A stretch of DNA of 22,964 nt, from NCBI GenBank assembly GCA_001430745.1, contig KQ481983.1:1106555-1129518 (forward strand), written 5' to 3'. A program made the position numbers and the translations under genes. Numbering within the stretch: position 1 is the stretch's first letter; every line of letters begins with the position of its first letter. Positions 9,134 through 18,601 of the stretch are shown here, one piece after another. Source of the stretch: Auxenochlorella pyrenoidosa. Taxonomy: Eukaryota; Chlorophyta; Trebouxiophyceae; Chlorellales; Chlorellaceae. A model generated the notes under the pieces. It worked only from the letters and a program-made list of their open reading frames with translations, was not told the origin of the DNA and did no database searches.

Positions 9134-11762
9134 TCACTCCTGCGACTCGCTGCCCTCGTCCAAGCGCTGCTGCTCCCGCGCCTGCTCCGCATACTGCCCT
9201 CCCATCAAGCACATGACCTCCCGCCACAGAGGCGTGGGCAGCTGCAGGCACTGCTTCAGCACCAGCACGCGGGAGCAGGCGGCGGTGTGCCAGGCACCGG
9301 CGGCAATGTCCTTTTCAAGGTCACCGGGCTGCCAGGCCACGACGCCGCAGAAGAAGCGGAAGTCGATCTGGGGAGGGCAGGGGCAGAGGAAGCTCGATCG
9401 CTGCTGGATGGCACCCAGCGGAATCCGCTGCAGTGCCCTTCTTGGGTGCATTGCAAGTGCAAAGGGTGGGCAGAGGCAGAGGGGGTGCGAACCGGCGACG
9501 ACGGGCGGCACAGCATGACAGCCCAACCTGGCACAGGCCACGTCGCGCCTCTTGCATGAGCAGCACACCGGCTGCAACCCCTCTCAGTTCGCATGATCAG
9601 CCCTGCCCGCCCTTATCGCGTGTATTCCACCCCCGGCAAGACTACCCGCTGAGTAAGTGCCCGCTGAACAAGCCGCCACCGCCAGCAGCAGCCCGCCTGA
9701 ACTTCCGGGCCGCCCGCCCGACCCTCCACCCCGCCTCGTGCTGCCCCTCACCCACTCAGCAGCCCCACCTGCTGCAGCCCGCCGGTGGCTACCTCTGCCA
9801 CCGCCGCCTCGCCGCCCCCAATGTAGATGCCGGGCACCACTTCCAGGGCGCCCTGCAGCCGCCGGTGCCCGTGCATCATGGTCACGACCTGCTGGCCTGT
9901 GAAGCCCCCGCAGTAGATGCGGCTGTCGGCAAAGGCGTCGCGCAGGGGCTCCATCCCCTGCGGCACGTGGGCGGGGGGTGGCCAGACGACCCCATCGTTA
10001 GCAGAGCGACAGCCTCCGGGCATGCGCTGCACAGCATGTGTGCGCAATATGGTGCCGAGCGCAGGCACGCCCTGCGGAGAGCATGCGCAGTAGGCAGGCA
10101 GGCAGGCAGAGCGGTCAGGGCGCGGCGGCGGCATGCGGTCCATGGCNNNNNNNNNNNNNNNNNNNNNNNNNNNNNNNNNNNNNNNNNNNNNNNNNNNNNN
10201 NNNNNNNNNNNNNNNNNNNNNNNNNNNNNNNNNNNNNNNNNNNNNNNNNNNNNNNNNNNNNNNNNNNNNNNNNNNNNNNNNNNNNNNNNNNNNNNNNNNN
10301 NNNNNNNNNNNNNNNNNNNNNNNNNNNNNNNNNNNNNNNNNNNNNNNNNNNNNNNNNNNNNNNNNNNNNNNNNNNNNNNNNNNNNNNNNNNNNNNNNNNN
10401 NNNNNNNNNNNNNNNNNNNNNNNNNNNNNNNNNNNNNNNNNNNNNNNNNNNNNNNNNNNNNNNNNNNNNNNNNNNNNNNNNNNNNNNNNNNNNNNNNNNN
10501 NNNNNNNNNNNNNNNNNNCGTGCTGGAGCGGCCCCGCAAGCCTGGCGGGGCGCTCACGTTGATGGGCAGGGGCAGGCCGCCTCGGCCGCGCTTCATCTTC
10601 AGGCTTGTGGGCCGGTTGAGCATGAGCCCCAGGGAGCCCTGGGGGCCGTGCTGCACCAGGAACACCACCGCCTGCAGGGGGAGGGAGGGGCTGGGGCGCC
10701 GCAGCGTTGAGGCTGCTCCCACGCAGGGAGGGGGGCGGGCTGGGCACGCAGGCGTGCGGCCACGACCGCCGGGCTGCGTGGGCAGGCGCTGGGCCGAGAG
10801 CTGAGACCGCTGCATGACAAGCTGCGCCCATACTTGGCCATCAGGAGGCACCAGTTTGCTGCGCCCCATGCCACCCACCCTGCCGCAGCCCAGCTTGGTG
10901 CTTCAGGCACATCACAGCCGGCCTCGGCAGCACCTTGCCTGCCAGTACTCCTCCCCTAGGAGGCGGGGCGCATCGGGCGTGGCCAGCAGCAGGCCGCCGG
11001 TCTCTGGTGCCCCCGTGGCGTGCGCCCAGGCATCCTCGCGCGCCAGCACGGGGTTCTGCCGGGGGAGCGAGCATGCGGAGGAGCAGTTGATGTAGAGCTT
11101 GGGGGCACTGCCAGTGGGCGGAGAGCGGGCGGGGCGTCGCCCACGCAAATCCCTTGATATAGGCTGTGCTCTAGAAGTCATGCACTCGGCAGGGAGCCGC
11201 GCGGACGTGAACACAGGGCAGCACTGGTCAGAGCAGAGCGTCGCCGCAGGTAGAACCGGCAGTGGCGCATCTCTTTGCACCCAGTGTTTGTCGCGCTGTC
11301 CACATGCATGCGCTGAATCAGAACAGCAAGTCCACCTGTGTCTGCAGCAACTGCAGGTTGGACTCTGCTTGCCGAGCCGCCCACCCGCCATCGCCTGCGC
11401 AGGGAGATGGGAGGGGCTGAAGCATGCGGAGCAGGCAGCACTTCCAGCAGTAGCTGTTCGTGAAGTCAGCACTGCTCTATTGCTGCCCCTGACCAATCCG
11501 AGCTCTCCGCACCTGACTGTGCCACCAGCCGAGCTCTGAAGGCGCGCCAGTCATCGAGTATCGCCGGGGGAGTGTCGTCGTTGCCCGCGCTTGCCGCCAC
11601 TTGGCGGCGTTGGCCCTGCCCCACGCCGGCTGGATTCAGGGGCTGTCGCCGGGTTCTCTGTGCAGCCGAGGGCCGATCGTGCCTGCCGTTGGCGGCTTCG
11701 CCGGCGGCAGAGTGAAAGCTCCCAAAGGCGCTGGGCGCCACGAGCACAGCTGCCATCGCCAT
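9134..11762 (-). CDS. AlgH/UPF0301 (DUF179) family protein, plant type, probably plastid-targeted
   Basis: The biochemical role of this family is unknown. Exons right to left: first exon 11762 to about 11513, then 11055-10939, 10671-10558, 9957-9769 and 9367-9134. The first exon starts with an Ala/Ser/Arg-rich, acid-poor segment typical of a chloroplast transit peptide, then DDWRAFRARLVAQSG, the plant-specific lead-in. Family motifs follow in order: ETGGLLLATPDA, AVVFLVQHGPQGSLGLMLNRP, RIYCGGF, DFRFFCGVVAWQPGDLEKDI, WHTAACS and LWREVMCLMGGQYAE. Donor and acceptor phases join cleanly from exon 2 onward. The intron at 10938-10672 begins with GC, not GT. The exon 1/exon 2 junction is unresolved: the obvious donor (after 11513) leaves phase 1, whereas the best acceptor (before 11055) needs phase 0. 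A donor after ...RARL, or an extra small exon, would solve this. The 372-N gap falls in an intron. Confidence 0.88.
10147..10518. other. Assembly gap of 372 N
   Basis: This is a run of N inside the AlgH-family gene. The flanking exons end (10558) and resume (9957) in phase 0, and the joined protein has about the expected length here, so the gap most likely lies wholly within the 600-nt intron 10557-9958. Confidence 0.85.
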
Positions 11763-13029
11763 TCGAGGTAAGGTATATGCACGGGCGAAAAATGAGCAAG
11801 TCTGAAGAAGGCTGGAGATTCCACTTGCGGCAGCCAGGCGGGCGGGCGCAGGCGCAAACAAGTGCCGCCCTTTTCGCAGTGGCTTCCTGAGCTGATTCTA
11901 ATTCAAGTGTTGTTCTATCTTGCTGATAATGTTTGCACCTGGCATTTATGAGTGGTCTCTCCCGATCATCCAAAGCTGCTGAGGCAGGGTAGAGCCTGCA
12001 CCCGAGGGGCAGCACATGCAGAACGCCTGCAGAAAGATGGCATTTTGACACAGTTGATTTGATGAAGGTCCGGCTCCTCACATCCAACATGGGATGACGA
12101 TTGGACAGAGGCGCAAGCAGGCAGACGCACTGCATGACATGCACCTGTGCGCCAGAGGCCTGGTCGCACAAGGCAAGGCACAAATCACTCGAGCTCTATC
12201 TTCCTGCCTGTCCAGCCGGTGCTGTCTGTGCTTTGACCCATCGGGATTGAGGCAGGAAGGGCTCTATCCATCGACAGAGCACAAACTGTCAAGCATGGGC
12301 ACAGGTGTAGGTGTATTGAGTGTGGGGGGTGACCGTCAGTATACCCCGTGGTGCTCCTCGCTTCGTGCCAGCCCATCAATTGTTCTAACTCAATTGCAAC
12401 ACTTCAACCCGGCCTGCATTGTTTGAACTCCTCAACCCTACAATGATGGCACGATGGATGGCAGTAGGCATGACGATGCAGACAACCCGCCGGGAGATGC
12501 CAAGCACATACGCCCCGTCTGCCATTCGAGCTGCTGAGGGCAACCATATGGAGACAGTCGATCAGCGCTGCCACATAGAGAACGTGATGGTGGACTTCAT
12601 GCTGGGATAGTGCTCGTGAGATCACTTTGATGTGTGTCCAGCGGCAGGGGAGCAGAGGTTGCATGAGCGGACACATTCTGAGGCTGCGACAGAGTGCCAT
12701 CCTGCAGCTGCACAGCCCACTGCCAGGCTTGAATCGTGGAGTACTGCAGGAGGGAGCATCTTGGCTTGCTGGTGGCACAAGGAGCGCCAAGTGAACTGGG
12801 TGGGAGCACCTTGCCAGGTCGCACCCAGCACGGCTGCTGCAAAGTGCAGGGCATCTCCCTGTCACCTCCGGTTCTCTGCGCTTAAACCACATGTCCGCGT
12901 GAAACCACCACATCTTCGGTAGCCCACAACCTGTGGAATCGACTGCCCCTTTTGCAGCCTCTGGGTTCCAGGCCCTTTGGGGCTGCAACCACCACCGACA
13001 GCATTTCCCGACTCCTCTAGTTGCTCGGA
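11763..13029. promoter_or_regulatory. Intergenic region between divergent AlgH and ankyrin-RING genes
   Basis: About 1.27 kb separate the two start codons. Promoters and 5' UTRs of both genes should lie here. The sequence is less GC-rich than the genes. Open frames at 12419-12610 (plus) and 12404-12988 (minus) overlap each other; neither shows a motif I recognise, and I do not call either a gene. The paired CAATTG sites near 12378-12396 are probably chance. Confidence 0.5.
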
Positions 13030-16000
13030 ATGGCGCTGAAAGCCAGCCTGGGCGTCCTGCTGGGCTGCCAATTTGGTAGCGCCAGCAGGCTCCTGTCGGC
13101 AGCGGAGCGGGGTGACGAGGCCACGGTTAGGCAGGTGAACACTGGGAGCGCAGGTGGAGCTGCTGCAGCTCTGACGTGATGTCTGGGGTTACGTCCGGCT
13201 TTGTCGGTCAACGAGGCCGCCTTGCAAGCGGCCCAGCGCGATCTGACAGCTTGAGGCACGAATTGGCAGCGTTGGGCCGGCTGCCCGCGCCACCAGGCAG
13301 GCTGGGCTGCAAGTCGGCGCCAGCGCTGCCGCTGCCACCTTTGTCTGCTAAGCTCCTGCCCGCTCCGCGCACATCGCAGGTGATGGGTGACAAGCCCTTC
13401 CTGGCAGCTTTTACTGGCTTCCATGGCACCACGAGTGCGCTGCACCGCGCCGCAGGTGAGCGGGCAGTGACCAAAGCAGAGGGACGATGCCAGCATGCCT
13501 CCTGCGCTGCGCTGCCTGAGCAGCTAACCCTCCAGCTGGGTTCCAGCCGGGACCAGGCAGGCAGCGCTCTGCGTGGTGTGCCACCCGTGTCAGGCTTTGG
13601 CCATTGTTTTGCTTAATGCTGCTGCCTTGCTGCTTGAGCAAGCAGATGAACCCTTGGCGAAGCACCCAGCTTGCAGCAGGCCAGGAACTGCTTACGTCAG
13701 CCAGCTCAGCCCATCCCCAGGGATAGGATTTCCCCACCCAGCATGGTGCATGCCCTCATCACATCCCCCCTCGTCCTCTCACCCATGCTGCAGCCGCCGG
13801 CCACCTGCCAACATGCCGCGCCATCATCGAGCCGCTCAAGCAGCGCGTGCGCGATGCCGAGGAGGCGGCGGGCAAGCGCGGCGCAGCCGCGGCCGGCACC
13901 CCCTCCCCCGCCGCAGCCAAGTGGCGCCGCCTGCTGGCCACGGTGCTCAACCAGCGCAGCCACAAGAGCCTGACGCCGCTGATGCTGGCCTGCGAGCACG
14001 GCCACGCGGGGGTGGCTGCCTTCCTGCTGCGCGAGGGCGCAGACCCCCTGGCCACCGACTTTGCCCACTCGCGCACCTGCCTGCACTACGCCGCGGTGGG
14101 CGGCCACGCCGACTGCCTGCGCCTGCTGTGCTCCGACTCGGCGCTGGTGGCGGGGCCCGACGGCAGCTCGCGCCCGCTGCGCGACGTCGTGGTGCCCGAC
14201 CTGCAGGTGCAGGCCTGCCGCTTCATCGACCAGGTGGGCGGCTGCTCTGGTGCATGGGGCCAGGCAGCTTTGCAGGGCGGCCTCGGTGCCTGCGCGGGGC
14301 CAGGCAGCTGTGCTTGTGGGTGCACGCGAGCCGTGGGTGGGGCTGCGGCCACGGGCCCGGCTCGCAGGCGCAGGCCCATTGCTGTGTCCATGAGTGCGTG
14401 CGCAGCTGTGGCTGGTAGTTGAGTGCGCCTGTTTCACGCCTGGAGTGGACACTGTCAGCGTGGGCTGTGGGCACCGCCTGCCGCAGCGCCCCGCCTCGGC
14501 TCGGGTTGAACCGCCTCCATGCCCGTCGAATGACATGTGCGCTTCTCGCGCCGACCCCCCACTGCCCCGCAACAGCGCGCGTTTGGAGGACTGACCGCGC
14601 TGCACTTTGCGGCGGTGACGGGCTGCCTGGAGGCGGTGCAGGCGCTGCTGCGGGCGGGCGCCTCCATCATGGTCAAGTCTGGTGGGCATGGAGGGCAGGG
14701 CGTGTGGCGCGGTGGACGGGGGCGCTTTGGAGAGATTCCCGAGGGCAAGACGACACGCCACTGGGCTTAGACGCGTGTTGTATCCTGCAGGCCCGTAATG
14801 CCTGCGCGCTCCCAGCCCCCCCCCCCCCCCCCTCCCACCCACCCCCCTGCAGATGGGGAGGCCTACATTGGGGAGGACCACCTGGTGCCTGGGTCCACCC
14901 CGCTGCACGTGGCGGTCATCGTGCAGTCCCTCTCCATTGTGCACGCCATCCTGCAGGTGCCGCAGGGCTGAGCATGCCAGGGAGGAAGGTGCCTGGCGGT
15001 TCGCTGCTTGGGGAGCGGTGCTGTTGTGGCGTGCGTCTGCTGGTGGTGCATGCGCAGCGTGGAGCTCAGGAGCGTACGGCCCCGTGCCAGCTGGCCCCGC
15101 CGGCGTGCACCCACGGTGCGGGAACGCGTGCTCAGCCGCGTGCCGCCCGTGCATGCAGGCGCACATGGAGATGATGAATGTGCTGGGCACCCGGCTGGAT
15201 GAGCGCGGGCGGCGGCCATGGGAGGGCACCTCGCGCACAGACATCCGCTCGGTGCGCAACCAATTCCGGTGAGCGGCCGGGCAAGCTGCACGGGCGGGCG
15301 GGCTGGGCAGGGGGCGGGCACGGACGCAGACGAGAGTGGGAAGCAGCAGGGCAGTGGGGAGCTGCAGGGCAGAAGCACAGTCGATCGCAGTCAATGGCGA
15401 GGTCCCCGTATGAACTGCGACTGCGGCATTGGCAGCCCGCTTGCGTGCCACAAGTGCGCCTGCCCATCAATGGCCGGCTCCCACCCCTGCCCCCGCATGC
15501 AGCAAGCTGCCCTTCCACCTTGCGCGGGAGCGGCACCACCCGCAGCTCATGAGCCTGGTGGACCCGCGCATCCCCATCGACGTGGCGCTGGACGCCGCGC
15601 GGTGAGGCGCCCGCGTGGGTTGCATCGTCCGGCGCTCCCGACTGCGCTGGGGCCTGCGTGGGGCGCATCGTGCGGCGATCCCGCTGGTGCTGGGGCTGCA
15701 TCAAGGCACGGGCTCGGTGCAGCCTGGGGCTGCCTGCCCTCACCTGTTCTTACTCTCTGCTGCACACAGAGCCGATGAAAAGCCTCCCCCCACCTGCTGC
15801 GCCCCTGCAGCGACACCGAGCATGGCATCGGCCCCAAGCGGCTGGGCACGATCTGCTCGCTGGTGCTGCAGCGTTCGCTGCTGCAGTGGCTGGACAACTG
15901 TCAGTCGCAGCTTGCGAGGGAGCGCGAGGCGGAGACGCAGCGCGCGGCGGCGGCAGCGGGGGCCATGCCGACGCTCACCCGGCAGCCGTCTGGCTTGCAG

Positions 16001-17880
16001 CAGGCGCTGGCGGCAGTGCGCAAAAGGCGGAAGGGCAAGCCGCAGGCCACGCCGCAGGCCACGCCGCAGGCCACGTTGCAGGCTCTGCCTCGTACAAGCA
16101 GCAGCAGGCCCAGCAGCGAGGCAGCGACGCCGCGCGCAGACGAGCCGCTGGGAGTGCCCAGCGGTGCGGCCGCGGCGCAGCCGGGCGGCCTTGCCGACAC
16201 GCCCTTTGCTGCACTGGCGGGGCGCGCCGCAGACGCCAGCTCGCCGCGTCCTCGACGAATGCCCGTGTCTGCCAGCGCTCCGACCACCCCCGCTCGCGAC
16301 CTGGCGGCGCTCGGGCAGGAGGGTCCCACTGCTGCAGCAGAGGCGGGGCCCCTGACCACCGGCGCCCTGCCCATGCTGGCTGTGGACGAAGAGGGCGGCA
16401 GCCTGCAGCGCATGGCCTCGCTGCACGGCTACATGGGCATGCTCAGCCTGAAGCGGCCGCAGTCGAGCCGCAACATGGACGCCTCGCAGCGCGCGCAGGC
16501 GGCGGCGGCGCTGGGCCGCGCCAGCACGGCGGCCACGCGCCAGCTGTCGGCCAGCCTGGCGCAGCAGCTGGCCCACACCTCTGGCGGCTCCACGGGGTCG
16601 GGCCCGCAGCAGGCGGCCCGCGTGCGCTTCCTCTCGGAGCCAGGGGTGGCGGCTGCGGATGAGGTGGCCATGGCAGATGCGCGGCCGGCAGCCGAGTCGC
16701 CCGGCCCGTCCAGCCCCCGCGAGCTGGTCAGCATGCGCAGCGGCGGCATCGCCGAGGCGCCCGCTGCCGACGCCGCGGCGGCGCCGCTCCAGGCGCAGCA
16801 GGGCCAGGGGCTGCAGTCCAACACCATCACGGTGCTGCCGGTGCACCGCAGAGGATCCTCGCAGGTGGGTGGGTGGGGGGGCTGTGCACACGTGTGTTTT
16901 TCGCGGTGGAGCAAGGGCGGGGGATGAGGTTTGTTGCAGCAGATGCCAGGTCCAAGTTGCTTCTGCATTGACCTGCACCCTCTGCTTGTGCCCCGGCAGC
17001 CGCCGACTTCATCCCACCGATGGTGCCTGCGGCTCATATCTCAGCTTACACCAGCGATTCCACTCCCACTCTCAGCGACCCGCCGCTTGCCGCTGGCCCC
17101 AATCGATGCAGGGCTTCATCATGTTCCAGCAGCCGCTGTTCCAGCGCCTGCGCAGCGGCGAGGGCACCCCCTCGGCGCCCGAGGCGCTGGCCGCCGCCGC
17201 CGCCGCCGACGGCGGTGCCGTGCACGCCGCCGCGCTGGCCACCGCGCTGCTGGGCGAGAAGCACAGCGAGAAGGACCTGGCGCTGGACAGCGAGGGGGAG
17301 GTGGGCAGCCCCAGCGAGGGCAGCGACGACGACGGCGAGGACATGGAGTGCGGCGTGTGCCTGGACACCGCGGTAAGTGCCGGCCCCGGCGCCGCTGCCG
17401 GGCGGGCTCTGGGGGGGAGGGCGGGCAGTGGGTGTTGGTCCTGGCGCCGCTGCTGTGCGGGCTCTGAGAGGAAGGTTGGGCAGGCTAGGTTTTAGTAAGC
17501 AGAGTTGGTGGCAACTCAGACGGGCGCAGTGGAGCAGGCCGCCCTTGTCCGCAGCGCCGTGAGCGTGCCACACTGCAGCGTGCCTGCATGCGCGCAGCTG
17601 CCCCTGGCTCACTGTCCCCCCGCCTCCCTCACTCACTGTCCTTTGCTGCCCACCGCCGCAGGTGGAGGTGGCCTTTGCCTCCTGCCAGCACAAGCTGTGC
17701 CTGGAGTGCGCGCGCAACCTGACGCGGCAGGACAAGAAGCCGCCGCACTGCCCCTTCTGCCGCCGCCTAGTGGTGGGCTTCCAGAGGGTGTCCACCACCG
17801 GAGCAGCGATCGACCGGGAGGGCGGCCAGGGGCGCAGCAGCAGCCGCGGCCACACGCGGCTGCAGTCGCGCGCAGCATGA
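13030..17880 (+). CDS. Ankyrin-repeat RING-finger E3 ubiquitin ligase, XB3/XBAT31-like, ten exons
   Basis: A predicted E3 ubiquitin ligase: ankyrin repeats choose the substrate and the RING recruits the E2 enzyme. Exons: 13030-13134, 13380-13455, 13794-14233, 14576-14681, 14853-14956, 15159-15268, 15503-15601, 15811-16864, 17112-17372, 17662-17880, giving 857 residues in this model. Ankyrin repeats: TSALHRAAAAGH (near 52-72), LTPLMLACEHGHAGVAAFLL (120-139), SRTCLHYAAVGGHADCLRLL (153-172), LTALHFAAVTGCLEAVQALL (near 213-232) and STPLHVAV (near 257-264). A second domain, KLPFHLARERHHP to QWLDNCQ, corresponds to the region after the repeats in XBAT proteins. A low-complexity Ala/Ser/Pro/Gln linker of about 320 residues follows. 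The C3HC4 RING uses C778, C781, C793, H795, C798, C801, C815 and C818 and sits near the C-terminus, as in the plant family. The junction between exons 8 and 9 is uncertain; alternatives are under findings. No N-terminal myristoylation glycine is present. Confidence 0.9.
14816..14832 (+). repeat. C17 homopolymer in ankyrin-RING intron 5' of exon 5
   Basis: A run of 17 C forms part of the polypyrimidine tract before the acceptor at 14852. Its length is likely to be both biologically variable and hard to sequence. Confidence 0.9.
15613..15698 (+). repeat. Imperfect 43-nt tandem duplication in ankyrin-RING intron
   Basis: Two adjacent copies of a unit near GCGTGGG..GCATCGT.CGGCG follow the donor after exon 7. 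They differ at several positions and lie within the intron between exons 7 and 8. Confidence 0.6.
16040..16087 (+). repeat. 12-nt tandem repeat coding QATP units
   Basis: The unit CCGCAGGCCACG occurs three times exactly (16040-16075), followed by a degenerate fourth copy. In the ankyrin-RING linker it encodes PQAT repeated, ending in LQAL. It is a coding minisatellite within a disordered region. Confidence 0.85.
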
Positions 17881-18601
17881 GGCGGGGGCCGCGGCGCGCT
17901 GCCACCTCTGCACGGCAGCGGCAGGCATGCACAACGCGGCGTCAGCCGGCCCCTGCCGATGCATTGCACTGGTGGCGCCTGCCCGCCCACCTTCCCACAA
18001 CTTGGGGCCTGCTTTTTGGCCGCCTGGAACCTTGATCCTGCGCCCGCCTTCCTGCCATATCCGGCAACAAACGACCGACCAATTGCTTGTCTGGTTTCAT
18101 GATTGATTGTCCCCATCTGCTCCCGCCACACTGCGGGTCCCGCCGCCCGCAGCTCTTGTTGTCAGCACTGCCACGCTCCGGTGGGCGGTGCTCCTCTGAG
18201 TGCCAGCAGCACCAGCACCCTTGCTGGCGCTCACATCTGAGTTTCCCCAGACCTTGACTTTTGCGCCAAGGCGTCGCACTGTCGACATGTGTACATTAGT
18301 ACATGCACTGGACGTCTCTTCCCCGTCTCCCTTGCCCCTTCTGTTGAGAGTGCAGAGTGTTGCAATGTAGCGAACAACCCAAACAAAGCGAAGAAAGCAT
18401 CTGTTTGCAAGGTCGCCAGCTGCGCCGCCGCTGTGATGCGAGGGCATCTTACACAGGGTGCTTTTGTGTCGGCGGCGTTGATGGTCATGGTGCCTCCGAA
18501 CTGGCGTGGCCAGGAGAGTTCATGAAATGTGCCACAGTGCTTACAATCAAGAACAAGAATGGTTGGGAGTGGCAAGAGTGCTGGATTAATAGGCTGGAGG
18601 G
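17881..18601. other. Convergent 3' regions of ankyrin-RING and USB1 genes
   Basis: This holds the 3' UTR of the ankyrin-RING gene (plus strand; no TGTAA seen) and the short 3' UTR of USB1 (minus strand). A small inverted repeat, TGTAC-ATTA-GTACA, is at about 18291-18304. No further gene is recognised. Confidence 0.5.
18541..18545 (-). terminator. TGTAA poly(A) signal of USB1
   Basis: Minus-strand TGTAA 57 nt after the USB1 stop codon. Confidence 0.6.

Noticed and set aside
10088..10110. GGCA tandem repeats (also near 18917-18936) as possible mobile-element or CRISPR traces
   Set aside because: They are short simple repeats without spacers, terminal inverted repeats or target duplications.
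9433..10710. Long plus-strand open frame of 425 codons across the N gap
   Set aside because: It is antisense to the AlgH-family exons and kept open by unknown bases and GC-rich composition.
12404..12988. Overlapping open frames on both strands in the AlgH/ankyrin-RING intergenic region
   Set aside because: No family motif, no supporting splice pattern, and mutual overlap. More likely chance frames in leader or promoter sequence.
18291..18304. Inverted repeat with GTAC cores, like algal copper-response elements
   Set aside because: It lies between the 3' ends of two convergent genes, not in a promoter, and GTAC is too short to be meaningful.
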